From Roseateles oligotrophus (GTDB taxonomy: Bacteria > Pseudomonadota > Gammaproteobacteria > Burkholderiales > Burkholderiaceae_C), in contig NZ_JACHLP010000002.1 of NCBI RefSeq assembly GCF_014204525.1, positions 248,001 through 312,000 of the forward strand: a DNA stretch of 64,000 nucleotides. Direction: 5' to 3'. The notes under the pieces are model-generated. The model saw nothing but the letters and a program-made list of their open reading frames with translations. It made no database searches and had not been told where the DNA came from. Numbering within the stretch: position 1 is the stretch's first letter; each line of letters starts with the position of its first letter. The position numbers were made by a program, and so were the translations under genes. Of this stretch, positions 1 through 8,384 are shown piece after piece.

Positions 1-408
1 GCCTCGGACGACAAGCCCTTCAGCCTGGTCCCGTATTTCGACGCCAAAAAACTGGGGCTTCAGTCGCCCGGTCTCTATCAGGCGAATGTCGGAATCAAGC
101 TGGCCAAGCTGCGTGGAGATAACCGACTACTCAAGCCGTTTGATCAGCTGGATCTGTCCATGCACAGATCGACGGTTTTGCTGCTGGACCCCTGGATGGC
201 GCGCTCGCCAGAGCAGGTCGATGAGCGCAGCAAGAAGCTGCTGCCCTTGTTGACCCCTCTCGAGGTGGTGGAGCCCGTGGTGGACTTGGCAATCACCATT
301 GCCGAGATCGGTCGAACGCGCGGGCCGCGTTTTGGCAAGCTGGAGGAGTGGCGCGATATGGTGCCGGCGGACCGCTTGCGCAGTGCCAAGCCGCGGGAGA
401 CGCCATGA
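1..408 (+). CDS. C-terminal part of a protein of unknown function in the Tad locus (5' truncated by window edge)
   Basis: The reading frame is open from base 1 and ends at the TGA at 406-408, so the N-terminus lies outside the window. The visible 135 residues have no transmembrane segment and no motif I can name; a Pro-Tyr-Phe-Asp segment near the start and a Leu/Val-rich helical stretch near the middle are the only marked features. It overlaps the next gene by an ATGA, so it is translationally coupled to it and belongs to the Tad operon. By position it could be the C-terminus of a TadE/TadG-like protein, but this is only inferred from context. Confidence 0.7.
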   Translation, partial: ASDDKPFSLVPYFDAKKLGLQSPGLYQANVGIKLAKLRGDNRLLKPFDQLDLSMHRSTVLLLDPWMARSPEQVDERSKKLLPLLTPLEVVEPVVDLAITIAEIGRTRGPRFGKLEEWRDMVPADRLRSAKPRETP

Positions 409-1136
409 GCCGCGCCTTCTGCTCATTGGGGCTTGGCCTGCTGCTGCTGGGCCTTGCCGGGCCGGCCTGGGCGACGGCCGTCTGGCCCGTGATTGCGCTG
501 CCGGAGCAGGCGCAGCGGGCCTCGGTCGGCCAACAGGTGGAGGCACGCGGTGTCCCCATGCGGCTGCAGGCGTTTGAGTGGGCCGTGCCCATGGCGCAGG
601 CCCTGGCCTGGTTTCAAAGGCAGCTGGGTGCGGACGCGGTGCTTGCACCCCTGGCCGGGGGCGGCCAGGTGCTGGGGCGCATGCAGGGCCCGCACTACCT
701 CAGCGTGCAGTTGCAGGCGACGGTGGGGGGCGTGAAGGGTGTGGCGGCGGTCAGTGATATGGCCGCGGCCTGGCGCGACCGTGCCAGCTACGCCGCCTTG
801 CGCGAACGTTGGGAGCGGCGCCTGGGTTATGGCGCGCAAACCCAGGGCCTGACGCTGTCCCAAGACCCGGGCAAGGAGAGCCTGCACTGGGTGGCCAGCC
901 ACCCCGACACGGTGCAGGGCACGGTGCAGCGCCTGCGTGCGGAGCTGCTGGCCGAGGGCTTCAGGCTTGAGCGTGAAGTCAGCGTCGATGACAGCCAGCC
1001 TCGCCAGCTGCCGCGCGGCAGCAATTTGTGGTTTGCAGCGCCGGGGCGTGAGGCCATCGTGGTCGTGACACCGGGTCCATCGGGGGGGAGCACGGTGGTG
1101 ATGAATGTGGTGACGCAGCAGGGGAGCCCAAGATGA
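405..1136 (+). CDS. Secreted protein of unknown function in the Tad operon
   Basis: A 243-residue protein whose start is fixed by the ATGA overlap with the upstream gene. Residues 1-19 form a clear Sec signal peptide (hydrophobic run GLGLLLLGLAG, then a cleavage site after AWA), so the protein is exported to the periplasm or envelope. The mature part shows no metal or catalytic motif I recognise. It overlaps the downstream pilin gene by ATGA (1133-1136), so the three genes form one translational unit. It is probably a periplasmic accessory protein of the pilus machine, judged only from its neighbours. Confidence 0.8.
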   Translation: MSRAFCSLGLGLLLLGLAGPAWATAVWPVIALPEQAQRASVGQQVEARGVPMRLQAFEWAVPMAQALAWFQRQLGADAVLAPLAGGGQVLGRMQGPHYLSVQLQATVGGVKGVAAVSDMAAAWRDRASYAALRERWERRLGYGAQTQGLTLSQDPGKESLHWVASHPDTVQGTVQRLRAELLAEGFRLEREVSVDDSQPRQLPRGSNLWFAAPGREAIVVVTPGPSGGSTVVMNVVTQQGSPR

Positions 1137-1318
1137 GCAAGCCAGCAAGGCGCAGGCAAGGAGGCCAGGCCTCGGTGGAGTACGTGGTGGTTTGCCTCGC
1201 CCTGGTGCTGGCCTTGGGTTTGTCCATGTTGACGGATGAAAGCGTGCTCAAGCAGTTGATCGAGGCCTTCCGACTCGCCTACAAGAAGATCTCTTTTGCC
1301 CTGTCCTTTCCTTACTGA
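1133..1318 (+). CDS. Flp-like (type IVb) pilin or pilin-like small protein
   Basis: A 61-residue protein with a basic leader (MSKPARRRQGG) followed by QASVEYVVVCLALVLALGL, which matches the class IVb prepilin pattern: cleavage after Gly, Glu at +5 and Tyr at +6, then a hydrophobic helix. Cleavage would be by a TadV-type prepilin peptidase, which is not encoded in this window. The mature form, about 50 residues, is typical of Flp pilins. The start overlaps the upstream stop (ATGA). It could be the major Flp subunit or a minor pilin; the first copy may lie upstream of the window. Confidence 0.8.
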   Translation: MSKPARRRQGGQASVEYVVVCLALVLALGLSMLTDESVLKQLIEAFRLAYKKISFALSFPY

Positions 1319-1476
1319 ACCCGCTTAATCAGTTGGTGACAGAGCTACTCGGGGAGTACCCGTCTGAGTTCGCGCACAAAGGTCCGGCAGGGGCTTTGTG
1401 GCTAACGAAGGACTTGGCGCATGCAAGCGCCAAGGCGGGCGGTCTGTCACGCAAAGAAATAAGTTAGACAAGAACA
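1319..1476 (+). promoter_or_regulatory. Structured intergenic leader between the pilin gene and cpaB
   Basis: Two clean hairpins are visible. Arms CACAAAG (1375-1381) and CTTTGTG (1394-1400) enclose a 12-nt loop, and arms CTTGGCGC (1413-1420) and GCGCCAAG (1427-1434) enclose ATGCAA. No T-tract follows either, so these are not ordinary intrinsic terminators. In Tad loci the pilin is usually made in large excess over the machine, so this structure may act as an attenuator or an mRNA-end stabiliser for the pilin transcript. That role is inferred; the base pairing is seen. Confidence 0.5.
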
Positions 1477-2391
1477 ATGAAAATTCCTTCGATCAAGAGC
1501 CTGAAGGTCAACAAGACCTGGTTGGGCCTGGGGGCGGCTTTGGGCATAGGCCTGATCGCGGCCTTGGCGGCGCGCAGCTATTTGTCCAATCAAATTGAGC
1601 AGATCAATGCCAAGGGCAAGGGCGAGCGCGTCGCCGTGGTGGTGGCCAAGGGCGATCTGCCCAAAGGCGCTTTGCTGAGTGCGGACAATCTGGCCGTCAG
1701 GGAGATACCGGCCGAGTACGCGCACTCCACGGCCTTGAGCCCCGATCAGTTCGAGCGCGTGGAAGGCCAGTCCCTGGCCATGCCGCTGCGGGCCGGTGAG
1801 ATGGTGATGTGGGGCTTGCTGGAGCCGCAGCGGCCGGCCACGTTTTCGGCACGGGTCGAGGCCGGCCGGCGCGCCCTGACCTTGGCGGTGGACGAGATCA
1901 GCTCGATCTCCGGCATGCTGGAACCGGGCGACGCCATCGACCTGATTGCCACCCTGGACCTGCCGGGGGGCAAGCGCACGGTGCCGGTGATGCAGGGCGT
2001 GAAGGTGCTGGCGACGGGCCAGCGCGCCGTCGATGATGCCAAGAGCGGCGAGCGGCGCAATTACTCCACCGTCACGCTGGACACCGACCCGCAGCAGGCG
2101 CAGATCCTGATCCAGGTGCGCGAGCGCGGCCGCATCACGGCCTTGTTGCGCAACCCGGGCGACCAGGCGGTGCTGCCGGGCATTCCCCGCGACCTGGCGG
2201 CCTGGTTGAACGGCAAGGGCGGGGATATGGGGGACGGCAAGACCGTGCCCGTGCTCTACGGCGGCGGGCTGACACGCCTGGCCCCCGAGGCACTGAATTT
2301 GCCAGGCGCCGCCACGGACGCCAAGGCGGTGCAGGGCGCCGATGCGAGCCAGGCTGCCGAACTTGCCCGGGCCCTGTCCGGCAGCCCTTGA
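1477..2391 (+). CDS. cpaB: Flp pilus assembly protein CpaB/RcpC
   Basis: A 304-residue protein with one N-terminal transmembrane helix (about residues 14-33) and a periplasmic SAF-type domain. Recognisable CpaB features are VVVAKGDLPKGALLSADNL (about 51-71), the segment around GDAIDLIATLD and the repeated dimer-like C-terminal half. CpaB binds the outer-membrane secretin complex of the Tad machine in the periplasm and supports pilus extrusion. The ATG lies after the structured leader, and the secretin gene follows after 126 bp. Confidence 0.93.
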   Translation: MKIPSIKSLKVNKTWLGLGAALGIGLIAALAARSYLSNQIEQINAKGKGERVAVVVAKGDLPKGALLSADNLAVREIPAEYAHSTALSPDQFERVEGQSLAMPLRAGEMVMWGLLEPQRPATFSARVEAGRRALTLAVDEISSISGMLEPGDAIDLIATLDLPGGKRTVPVMQGVKVLATGQRAVDDAKSGERRNYSTVTLDTDPQQAQILIQVRERGRITALLRNPGDQAVLPGIPRDLAAWLNGKGGDMGDGKTVPVLYGGGLTRLAPEALNLPGAATDAKAVQGADASQAAELARALSGSP

Positions 2392-2517
2392 GCCTTGTGC
2401 CCACCCAGTAAAAAAACTCCAAGGCTTGCCGCCGCGAGCGGTGGCCATGCATTCGGTTTGCGCCTGTTCAGCCCCTGGTTCGAGCGGCAACAGGGCAAGC
2501 CTTCCCAGGTATCAGCG
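2392..2517 (+). promoter_or_regulatory. Leader of the secretin gene closed by a 10-bp perfect inverted repeat
   Basis: AAGGCTTGCC at 2421-2430 pairs exactly with GGCAAGCCTT at 2494-2503, enclosing 63 nt. The right arm ends 14 nt before the secretin ATG, so folding would place a long-range stem next to the ribosome-binding region, where only a weak AGG is visible. The frame is also open through this segment from a TTG at 2395, but the encoded 41 residues do not resemble an export signal. I read it as an untranslated leader that may control secretin translation; that function is inferred. Confidence 0.4.
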
Positions 2518-4707
2518 ATGAATCACAGCACACAGGGGCTTGGCGCCAAGGCGCTTGCCCAAAAAAATCTCAAGCAGCCCCTGGCCTGGCGCCGCTCCGC
2601 CTTGCTCGGCCCGGTTCTTCTGGCCGTGGCCGAATTGCTGAGCGCGCAGGAACGCGCGCCAGCCCAGAGCGCGGGCGCGCCCGTGACGGCGCTGTCGGGC
2701 GACGGCGGCTTTGGCGAGATGCTGCAGGGCAAGGCAGCGCGCAGCGCGGCCAAGGCCAATGGCCGCGGCGCTTACGCGCCGGTGCGCAAGCAAGAAGACG
2801 ATGGCCAGGTGCCCGAGATCGAGATGTTCGCGGGCGAGTCGCGCGTGTTCCCGGCACCGGGCGTGGCGCGGATTGCCGTGGGCAATGGCGGCCTGCTCAC
2901 GGCCGCCGCCCTGGACGGCAAGGAGGTCATTCTCTTCGCCAATGGCCCCGGTACCTCCTCGCTCTTCATCTGGCATGAAGACGGGCGCTACCAGCGGCTC
3001 AAGATCAATATCGTGCCCGGTGACACCTCGCGCATCGCGCGCGAGATTGCCGCCTTTCTCAGCGCCATTCCCAATGCCCGCGCCTCCATCATCGGCGACA
3101 AGGTCATCGTCGAGGGCGAGCGCCTGAGCGACACCGACCTGGCCCGCATCGCGATGCTGGAGAAGCGCTATCCGCAGATCGTCAACTTCACCTCCAGCCA
3201 GGGCTGGGAGCAGATGGTGATGTTCGACGTCAAGGTGGTGGAGTTCCCCGTCAACGCCTTGCGCGAGCTGGGCCTGAAATGGTCGGCCGTGGGCGGCATG
3301 GCGATAGGCGGCATCTGGTCGCCCTTCAACCGGGGCACCGGACCCTATACGGTGAATGTGAGCACCACCACCAAACAACCCATTTCCTCCAACGATCCCA
3401 ACCAGGCGACCGTGCCTCTGCCCTCGGGCCTGACCATCCTCAGCGCGCTGAATATGGGCTTGAACGCGCAGCTGCAAGCCCTGGCGCAAAACGGCAGCAG
3501 CACGGTGCTGGCCGAGCCTCAGCTGTCCACCCGCAATGGCTCCAAGGCCAGCTTTCTGGCCGGCGGTGAGTTCCCCTACTCGGTGGCCACCCTCCAGGGG
3601 CCGACCATCATGTTCAAGTCTTATGGCGTCAAGCTGGACATCCTGCCTCGGGTGGATCGCTCCGGCATGATCCGCGCCACCATAGACACCGAGTTCTCGC
3701 AGATCGATGGCTCGATCAGCACGCCTAACGGCCCGGCCTTGCTGACCCGCAAGACCAATACCGAATTCAATGTCCGCGCCGGCGAGACGATTGTGCTGAG
3801 CGGCCTGATCCAGCGCGATGTTTCCAATAGCGTGGAGAAAGTGCCCTTCCTGGGCGACATTCCCGTGCTGGGCGCGCTGTTCCGCTCCACCCGCTACCAG
3901 AACAAGGAAACCGAGCTGGTGATCTTCGTCACCCCCCGGTTGGTGGACCCCGCCAGTGTCGAGAGCGGCGAGCGCATCGAGCGTGTGCAGCAGCGCCTGC
4001 AAGAGCGCCTGGGCGCAGCCCCGCACCTCAGCGAGCCTTTGCAAGCGGGCCATGACTTCACCGGCAGCACGCGGGCGCCAGCGCCTGCGCCGGCACCGGC
4101 CGTGGCCGCGAGCGACGACGCCCAACAAGGCGCCCACCTGCAAGTGCTGCAGGAGGGGCTGGTTTTGCGTGAGGGGCCGAGCCGCCAGGCCAGCCCTTTG
4201 ATGGGCCTGGCCAAGGGCGCCGTGCTGCGCCTGGGTGGGGCGAATCTGGTGTCGAACGAGGGCGTGGAATGGCGCCAGGTTCGCCTGGGTAGCAAGGAGG
4301 GCTGGGTGCCGGCCCTGGCCGTCAGGCCCTTTGTGAACGGCCCCGTCCACAGCGGCGGTGGCCTGGCCAACACCGACCGCCAGGGGCCGCTGCTGGGCTT
4401 GCTGCCCCCCGGCGCGAACAAGGCCGTGCCGGCCGGTGGCGCCCTGACCTTGAGCGGTGCCGGCCTGAGCCAGCTGCGCCTGCGCGTCGGCCTGGATCGC
4501 CTGGCCTTGCGTGTTACGCCGGATGTGAATGCGCCGGCGCTGATGGTTCTGCCGCGGGGCCAGCAGGTCACGGTCTTGGCGGAGCCGGCGCGCAGCCACT
4601 GGACGGCGGTTGACGTGGACGGCCGGCGCGGCTGGGTGGCTTCGCAATGGTTGCAGCCCTTGCTATCGCAAACCCCGGCGGCGGGTGCGCCGGCCCCCAC
4701 GCGTTGA
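2518..4707 (+). CDS. cpaC: Tad secretin CpaC/RcpA with two C-terminal bacterial SH3 domains
   Basis: A 729-residue outer-membrane secretin that forms the Tad exit pore. After an N-terminal export region come a T2SS/T3SS-like pilus N domain (about 98-168, EMFAGESRVFPAPGVARIAV), a BON-like segment (VIVEGERLSDTDL) and the secretin domain ending near residue 480 (LVIFVTPRLVDP). Typical CpaC proteins end there. This one continues through an Ala/Pro linker to two SH3-type domains, about residues 540-606 (VLREGPSRQASPLMG, WVPAL) and 655-715 (LALRVTPDVNAPALMVLP, RRGWVAS). Such SH3b domains often bind peptidoglycan or partner proteins. The ATG at 2518 is chosen over the TTG at 2395 because the export-type region starts there. 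Confidence 0.92.
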   Translation: MNHSTQGLGAKALAQKNLKQPLAWRRSALLGPVLLAVAELLSAQERAPAQSAGAPVTALSGDGGFGEMLQGKAARSAAKANGRGAYAPVRKQEDDGQVPEIEMFAGESRVFPAPGVARIAVGNGGLLTAAALDGKEVILFANGPGTSSLFIWHEDGRYQRLKINIVPGDTSRIAREIAAFLSAIPNARASIIGDKVIVEGERLSDTDLARIAMLEKRYPQIVNFTSSQGWEQMVMFDVKVVEFPVNALRELGLKWSAVGGMAIGGIWSPFNRGTGPYTVNVSTTTKQPISSNDPNQATVPLPSGLTILSALNMGLNAQLQALAQNGSSTVLAEPQLSTRNGSKASFLAGGEFPYSVATLQGPTIMFKSYGVKLDILPRVDRSGMIRATIDTEFSQIDGSISTPNGPALLTRKTNTEFNVRAGETIVLSGLIQRDVSNSVEKVPFLGDIPVLGALFRSTRYQNKETELVIFVTPRLVDPASVESGERIERVQQRLQERLGAAPHLSEPLQAGHDFTGSTRAPAPAPAPAVAASDDAQQGAHLQVLQEGLVLREGPSRQASPLMGLAKGAVLRLGGANLVSNEGVEWRQVRLGSKEGWVPALAVRPFVNGPVHSGGGLANTDRQGPLLGLLPPGANKAVPAGGALTLSGAGLSQLRLRVGLDRLALRVTPDVNAPALMVLPRGQQVTVLAEPARSHWTAVDVDGRRGWVASQWLQPLLSQTPAAGAPAPTR

Positions 4708-4716
4708 GGAGGCGGC

Positions 4717-6549
4717 ATGCTGCAAATCGACATCACCCATCCCGACGGCGCCAGCCAGAGCGTGCAAGTCGATGACGACTGCGTCATCGGCAAAAGCGCC
4801 CAATGCGAGCTGCGCCTGGACAGCTGGCGCGTGGGCAAGGAACATGCGCGGCTTTGCCGCACGCCAGCGGGCGTGCTGCTGGACGATCTGGGCACGTTTG
4901 GCGGCGTCAGCGTCAACGGCCAGCGCGTCAGCTCCCAGCATGGGCCACTCAAGGCCAGCGACGAAATCCGTATCGCGGGCTACAGCCTGCGTGTGACGGA
5001 AATCGGCACGCTGGGCGGCGTCGTGCAAGCCGCCCATCCACGCAGCAGATCCGACACCGCCGCCACCCGCAACCGCGAGGCCACCGAGACCTTGCTGGAG
5101 TCCCGCTTGCTGGCCGAGGCGGCCCAGCGCAAGGCCCTGGAGGAGCGCGACGCGCAGCGCGCGCAAGCGCGCTCGGTAGCCAGTGCCGCGGCGCCTGCAC
5201 CCGCTGTTCCACCCAGTTATGGCTTGGTGCTGGCGCCCGACCCGGCGCTCAAGCAAAGAGAGTTCGAGTGGCGTCGGCGCGTGCACAGCAAGCTGCTGGA
5301 GACCATGGACCTGCGCCGGCATGATGTCTCCTCCATGAGCGACGAGACGCTCAGAAAGGAGACCGAGCAGTTCATCCGGCAGATTCTGCGCAGCCTCAAA
5401 TCCGAGCTGCCGGCGGATCTGAACGAGGACTTGCTCTGCCGCCAGGTGCTGGACGAAGCCGTGGGCCTGGGCCCGCTGGAGGATTTGCTGGCGGATGAGT
5501 CGGTGTCCGAAGTGATGGTGAATCGCTTTGACGAAATCTATGTGGAGCGTGGCGGCCGCTTGACGCGCCACCCGCTGACCTTCACCGGCGACCGCGCCGT
5601 GCTGGGGGTGATCGAGCGCATCGTGGCACCGCTGGGGCGGCGCATCGATGAGTCCTCCCCCATGGTCGATGCCCGCCTCAAGGACGGCTCGCGGGTCAAC
5701 GCCATCATCCCGCCGCTGGCCTTGAAGGGGGCCTGCCTGACCATACGCAAATTCTCCAAGCGCAAGCTGGGCGCGCAGGACCTGGTGCGCTTTGGCGCGA
5801 TCAGCCCGGCCATGGCGAGCTTTCTGGAAATCTGCGTCAAGGCGCGCAAGAACATGATTGTTTCCGGCGGCACGGGCTCGGGCAAGACCACCTTGCTGAA
5901 CATTCTGTCCAACTTCATCCCGGCGGGCGAGCGGGTGATCACGGTGGAAGACGCCGCCGAGCTGAAGCTGGACCATGAGCATCTGATCAGCCTGGAATCG
6001 CGCCCAGCCAATGTGGAGGGCAAGGGCGCCGTCTACATCCGCGACCTGGTGAAGAACACCTTGCGCATGCGGCCGGACCGCATCGTGGTGGGCGAGTGTC
6101 GCGGCGCCGAGGCGCTGGACATGTTGCAGGCCATGAACACCGGCCACGAAGGCTCGCTGACCACCTTGCACGCCAACACGCCCCGGGACGGCCTGGCGCG
6201 CCTGGAGACCATGGTCTTGATGGCGGGCATGGACCTGCCCCTGACGGCCATCCGCGAGCAAGTTACCAGCGCGGTGGATTTGATCGTCCAGCAAACCCGT
6301 TTCAGCTGCGGAACGCGCATGGTGACCTCCATCACCGAGGTCGCCGGCATGGAGAGCGGCAAGATCCAGCTGCAGGAGCTGTTCCGCTTCCACAATCAGG
6401 GCTATATCGGCCCGGAGGGCCGGGTGCAGGGCTGGTTTGAGGGCTGCGATCTGGTGCCCAGCTTCTATGAAGAGCTGCGTGCCACCGGCCACGCGCTGGA
6501 CATGGACATCTTCAAGAGCGGCAAGCCCGCGCTCGCGGCGCAGGCCTGA
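4717..6549 (+). CDS. cpaF: Tad assembly ATPase TadA/CpaF with N-terminal FHA domain
   Basis: A 610-residue cytoplasmic secretion ATPase that powers Flp pilus assembly. Residues 1-95 form an FHA (phosphothreonine-binding) domain (CVIGKSAQCELRLDS, VGKEHARL, DDLGTFGGVSVNG). A charged Arg/Ala/Glu-rich linker, probably coiled coil, spans about 120-155. The GspE/CpaF ATPase core follows, with Walker A GGTGSGKT at 384-391 (Lys390), Asp and His boxes, and TTLHANTPRDGL. Standard CpaF is about 450-500 residues, so the extra length is the FHA part. A strong GAGGAGG-like site precedes the ATG. The FHA domain suggests control by Ser/Thr phosphorylation, but no such kinase is in this window. Confidence 0.95.
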   Translation: MLQIDITHPDGASQSVQVDDDCVIGKSAQCELRLDSWRVGKEHARLCRTPAGVLLDDLGTFGGVSVNGQRVSSQHGPLKASDEIRIAGYSLRVTEIGTLGGVVQAAHPRSRSDTAATRNREATETLLESRLLAEAAQRKALEERDAQRAQARSVASAAAPAPAVPPSYGLVLAPDPALKQREFEWRRRVHSKLLETMDLRRHDVSSMSDETLRKETEQFIRQILRSLKSELPADLNEDLLCRQVLDEAVGLGPLEDLLADESVSEVMVNRFDEIYVERGGRLTRHPLTFTGDRAVLGVIERIVAPLGRRIDESSPMVDARLKDGSRVNAIIPPLALKGACLTIRKFSKRKLGAQDLVRFGAISPAMASFLEICVKARKNMIVSGGTGSGKTTLLNILSNFIPAGERVITVEDAAELKLDHEHLISLESRPANVEGKGAVYIRDLVKNTLRMRPDRIVVGECRGAEALDMLQAMNTGHEGSLTTLHANTPRDGLARLETMVLMAGMDLPLTAIREQVTSAVDLIVQQTRFSCGTRMVTSITEVAGMESGKIQLQELFRFHNQGYIGPEGRVQGWFEGCDLVPSFYEELRATGHALDMDIFKSGKPALAAQA

Positions 6550-6562
6550 GGAGGGGCAAAGC

Positions 6563-7438
6563 ATGCAAGCAGCCTCTTCCTCCTCGGCGCTGTCGCTCAC
6601 CATCATCCTGGTGGTGCTGGCCTTTTCGGTCGCCTTGCTGGCCTGGTTCGCCATCGAGGCGGCCACGGTGTCCATGCGGCGCTACCGCGAAGCCTTTACG
6701 GAGCGCGCGCAGTTCCAGTTGCAGGAGTTCTTTCTCTTCATTCCCGCCGAGCAGCTCTTCGTCGCCAACCTGGCCATGATGGGCCTGGGCGGCGCCCTGC
6801 TGTGGGCGCTGAGCGGCAGCTGGCTGGTGGCCATCGTCGGTGGCCTGGTGCTGGCCTTGCTGCCGCGCTGGGTGTTCGCCTTGATGCGCAAGCGCCGGCA
6901 ACAGAAGTTTGAGGAACAGTTGCCCGACGCCTTGATGATGTTGTCCGGCGGTTTGCGCGCCGGTGTGGGGCTCAACTCGGCCATGACCCAGCTGGTGGCC
7001 GAAGCCCATGCTCCCTTGGCGCAGGAGTTCAGCCTGATGCTGCGTGAGCAGCGCCTGGGCGTCACGCTGGAGCAAAGCCTGGCCCATCTGTCGCGCCGCA
7101 TGCCCACCCAGACCACCACGCTGGTGATCTCGGCCATGCGCATCGCCTCCGAGACCGGCGGTGGCCTGGCCGAAACCCTGGAACGCACGGCCCACACGAT
7201 CCGCAGCCGCCTGCAGATGGAAGGCAAGATCGGCGCCCTGACGGCGCAGGGCAAGCTGCAGGCCTGGGTGGTGGGCGCCTTGCCGCTGGGGCTGATGCTG
7301 GTGCTGGACCATATGGAGCCCGAGGCCATGGCCATGCTCTGGCACACGCCCATAGGCTGGGCCACGCTGGTGGCCATAGGCTTTTTTGAAGTCATGGGCA
7401 TTTACGTCATTCGCAAAATCATTGCGATCGATGTTTAG
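6563..7438 (+). CDS. tadB: Tad inner-membrane platform protein TadB
   Basis: A 291-residue protein of the T2SSF family. It has an N-terminal transmembrane helix, a second near residues 60-100, the conserved cytoplasmic GspF-type domain (EEQLPDALMMLSGGLRAG, FSLMLREQRLG, MRIASETGGGLAETLE) and C-terminal membrane helices (WVVGALPLGLMLVL). With TadC it forms the membrane platform on which TadA acts. The ATG at 6563 is preceded by GAGGAGGGGC, which fixes the start and excludes the longer reading frame that overlaps the end of cpaF. Confidence 0.95.
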   Translation: MQAASSSSALSLTIILVVLAFSVALLAWFAIEAATVSMRRYREAFTERAQFQLQEFFLFIPAEQLFVANLAMMGLGGALLWALSGSWLVAIVGGLVLALLPRWVFALMRKRRQQKFEEQLPDALMMLSGGLRAGVGLNSAMTQLVAEAHAPLAQEFSLMLREQRLGVTLEQSLAHLSRRMPTQTTTLVISAMRIASETGGGLAETLERTAHTIRSRLQMEGKIGALTAQGKLQAWVVGALPLGLMLVLDHMEPEAMAMLWHTPIGWATLVAIGFFEVMGIYVIRKIIAIDV

Positions 7439-7462
7439 CTTAGGTTTAAGGAACAAAGCGAT

Positions 7463-8380
7463 ATGTCCGATCTCATACCCACCCTGGTCTGCCTCGCCGT
7501 GGGCCTGGCCGTGGCCCTGGTGGCCTGGCTGAGCGCGCGCGTGGTGATGGCCGTGCCCGAGGAGGACAGGGACTACAAAGACCCGCCGCCGCTGGGCTTT
7601 CGCCTGATGTGGTGGCCCATCCATGTGGTGGCTTACTTCATCGGCGGCGTCATTCCCGCGAAAAGCCATGCGGCCTTGCAGACCCGCCTGCGCAAGGCGG
7701 GCCTGGACTTCACCTTGGCGCCGGCGCAGTTCCTGGCCAGCCGCGTCGTCTGCGGCCTGCTGATTGCCTTGCTGGCGGCGTGGATGCTGTCGGTGTTTGA
7801 CAAGCCGGCACCGAACGTCGCCGCGGCGGGATTCGGCCCGTTGCTCTATCTGCAAGTGGCGCTTGGCGGCGCCTTGATGGGCTGGCTCTACCCGCTGGTC
7901 TGGCTGTCCGACCGCCTGGCCGCGCGCAAAAAAGACTTGCTCAAGACCCTGCCCTTCTACCTCGACGTCATCACGCTCTGCGTCGAAGCGGGCCTCAATC
8001 TGCAGGGCGCCATTTCCCAGTCCGTGAGCAAGGGCCCGGCCGGCGTGCTGCGGGAGGAGCTGCAGCGCGTGCTGCGCGATATCCGCGCCGGCAAAGCCCG
8101 GGCGCAGGCGCTGCGCGACCTGGCCGAGCGGCTGAACGAACCCAGCATCAGCAACTTTGTGTCCGCCGTCATTCAGGCCGAGAGCATGGGCATGAGCCTG
8201 GGGCCGGTGCTGCGCATCCAGGCCGATCAACGCCGCGTCGAGCGCTTTTTGCGTGCCGAGAAGCTGGCCATGGAAGCGCCGGTGAAGATGCTCTTTCCCT
8301 TGATTGCCTTCATCTTCCCCTGCACCTTCATCGTGATCTTCTTCCCCATCGCCATGAAGTTCATTCACAGCGGAATTTAA
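7463..8380 (+). CDS. tadC: Tad inner-membrane platform protein TadC
   Basis: A 305-residue T2SSF-family membrane protein, the usual partner of TadB. It has an N-terminal transmembrane segment, a pair near residues 85-145, the conserved TLPFYLDVITLCVEAGLNL segment and GspF-like helices (LRDLAERLNEPSISNFVSAV), and a C-terminal hydrophobic hairpin (MLFPLIAFIFPCTFIVIFF). The ATG follows AGGAAC in good position. Order and spacing (cpaF, tadB, tadC) are standard for Tad loci. Confidence 0.95.
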   Translation: MSDLIPTLVCLAVGLAVALVAWLSARVVMAVPEEDRDYKDPPPLGFRLMWWPIHVVAYFIGGVIPAKSHAALQTRLRKAGLDFTLAPAQFLASRVVCGLLIALLAAWMLSVFDKPAPNVAAAGFGPLLYLQVALGGALMGWLYPLVWLSDRLAARKKDLLKTLPFYLDVITLCVEAGLNLQGAISQSVSKGPAGVLREELQRVLRDIRAGKARAQALRDLAERLNEPSISNFVSAVIQAESMGMSLGPVLRIQADQRRVERFLRAEKLAMEAPVKMLFPLIAFIFPCTFIVIFFPIAMKFIHSGI

Positions 8381-8384
8381 GGCC

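Noticed and set aside
1340-1470. Possible c-di-GMP-I (GEMM) riboswitch before cpaB
   Set aside because: CGCAAAG-like words occur, but they are in the wrong order and the tetraloop-receptor pair and the conserved ligand pocket sequence are missing.
2512-4647. 711-codon open frame on the minus strand opposite the secretin gene
   Set aside because: Its product is an Arg/Gln/His-rich sequence without motifs, typical of antisense frames in GC-rich genes; the plus-strand secretin is unambiguous.
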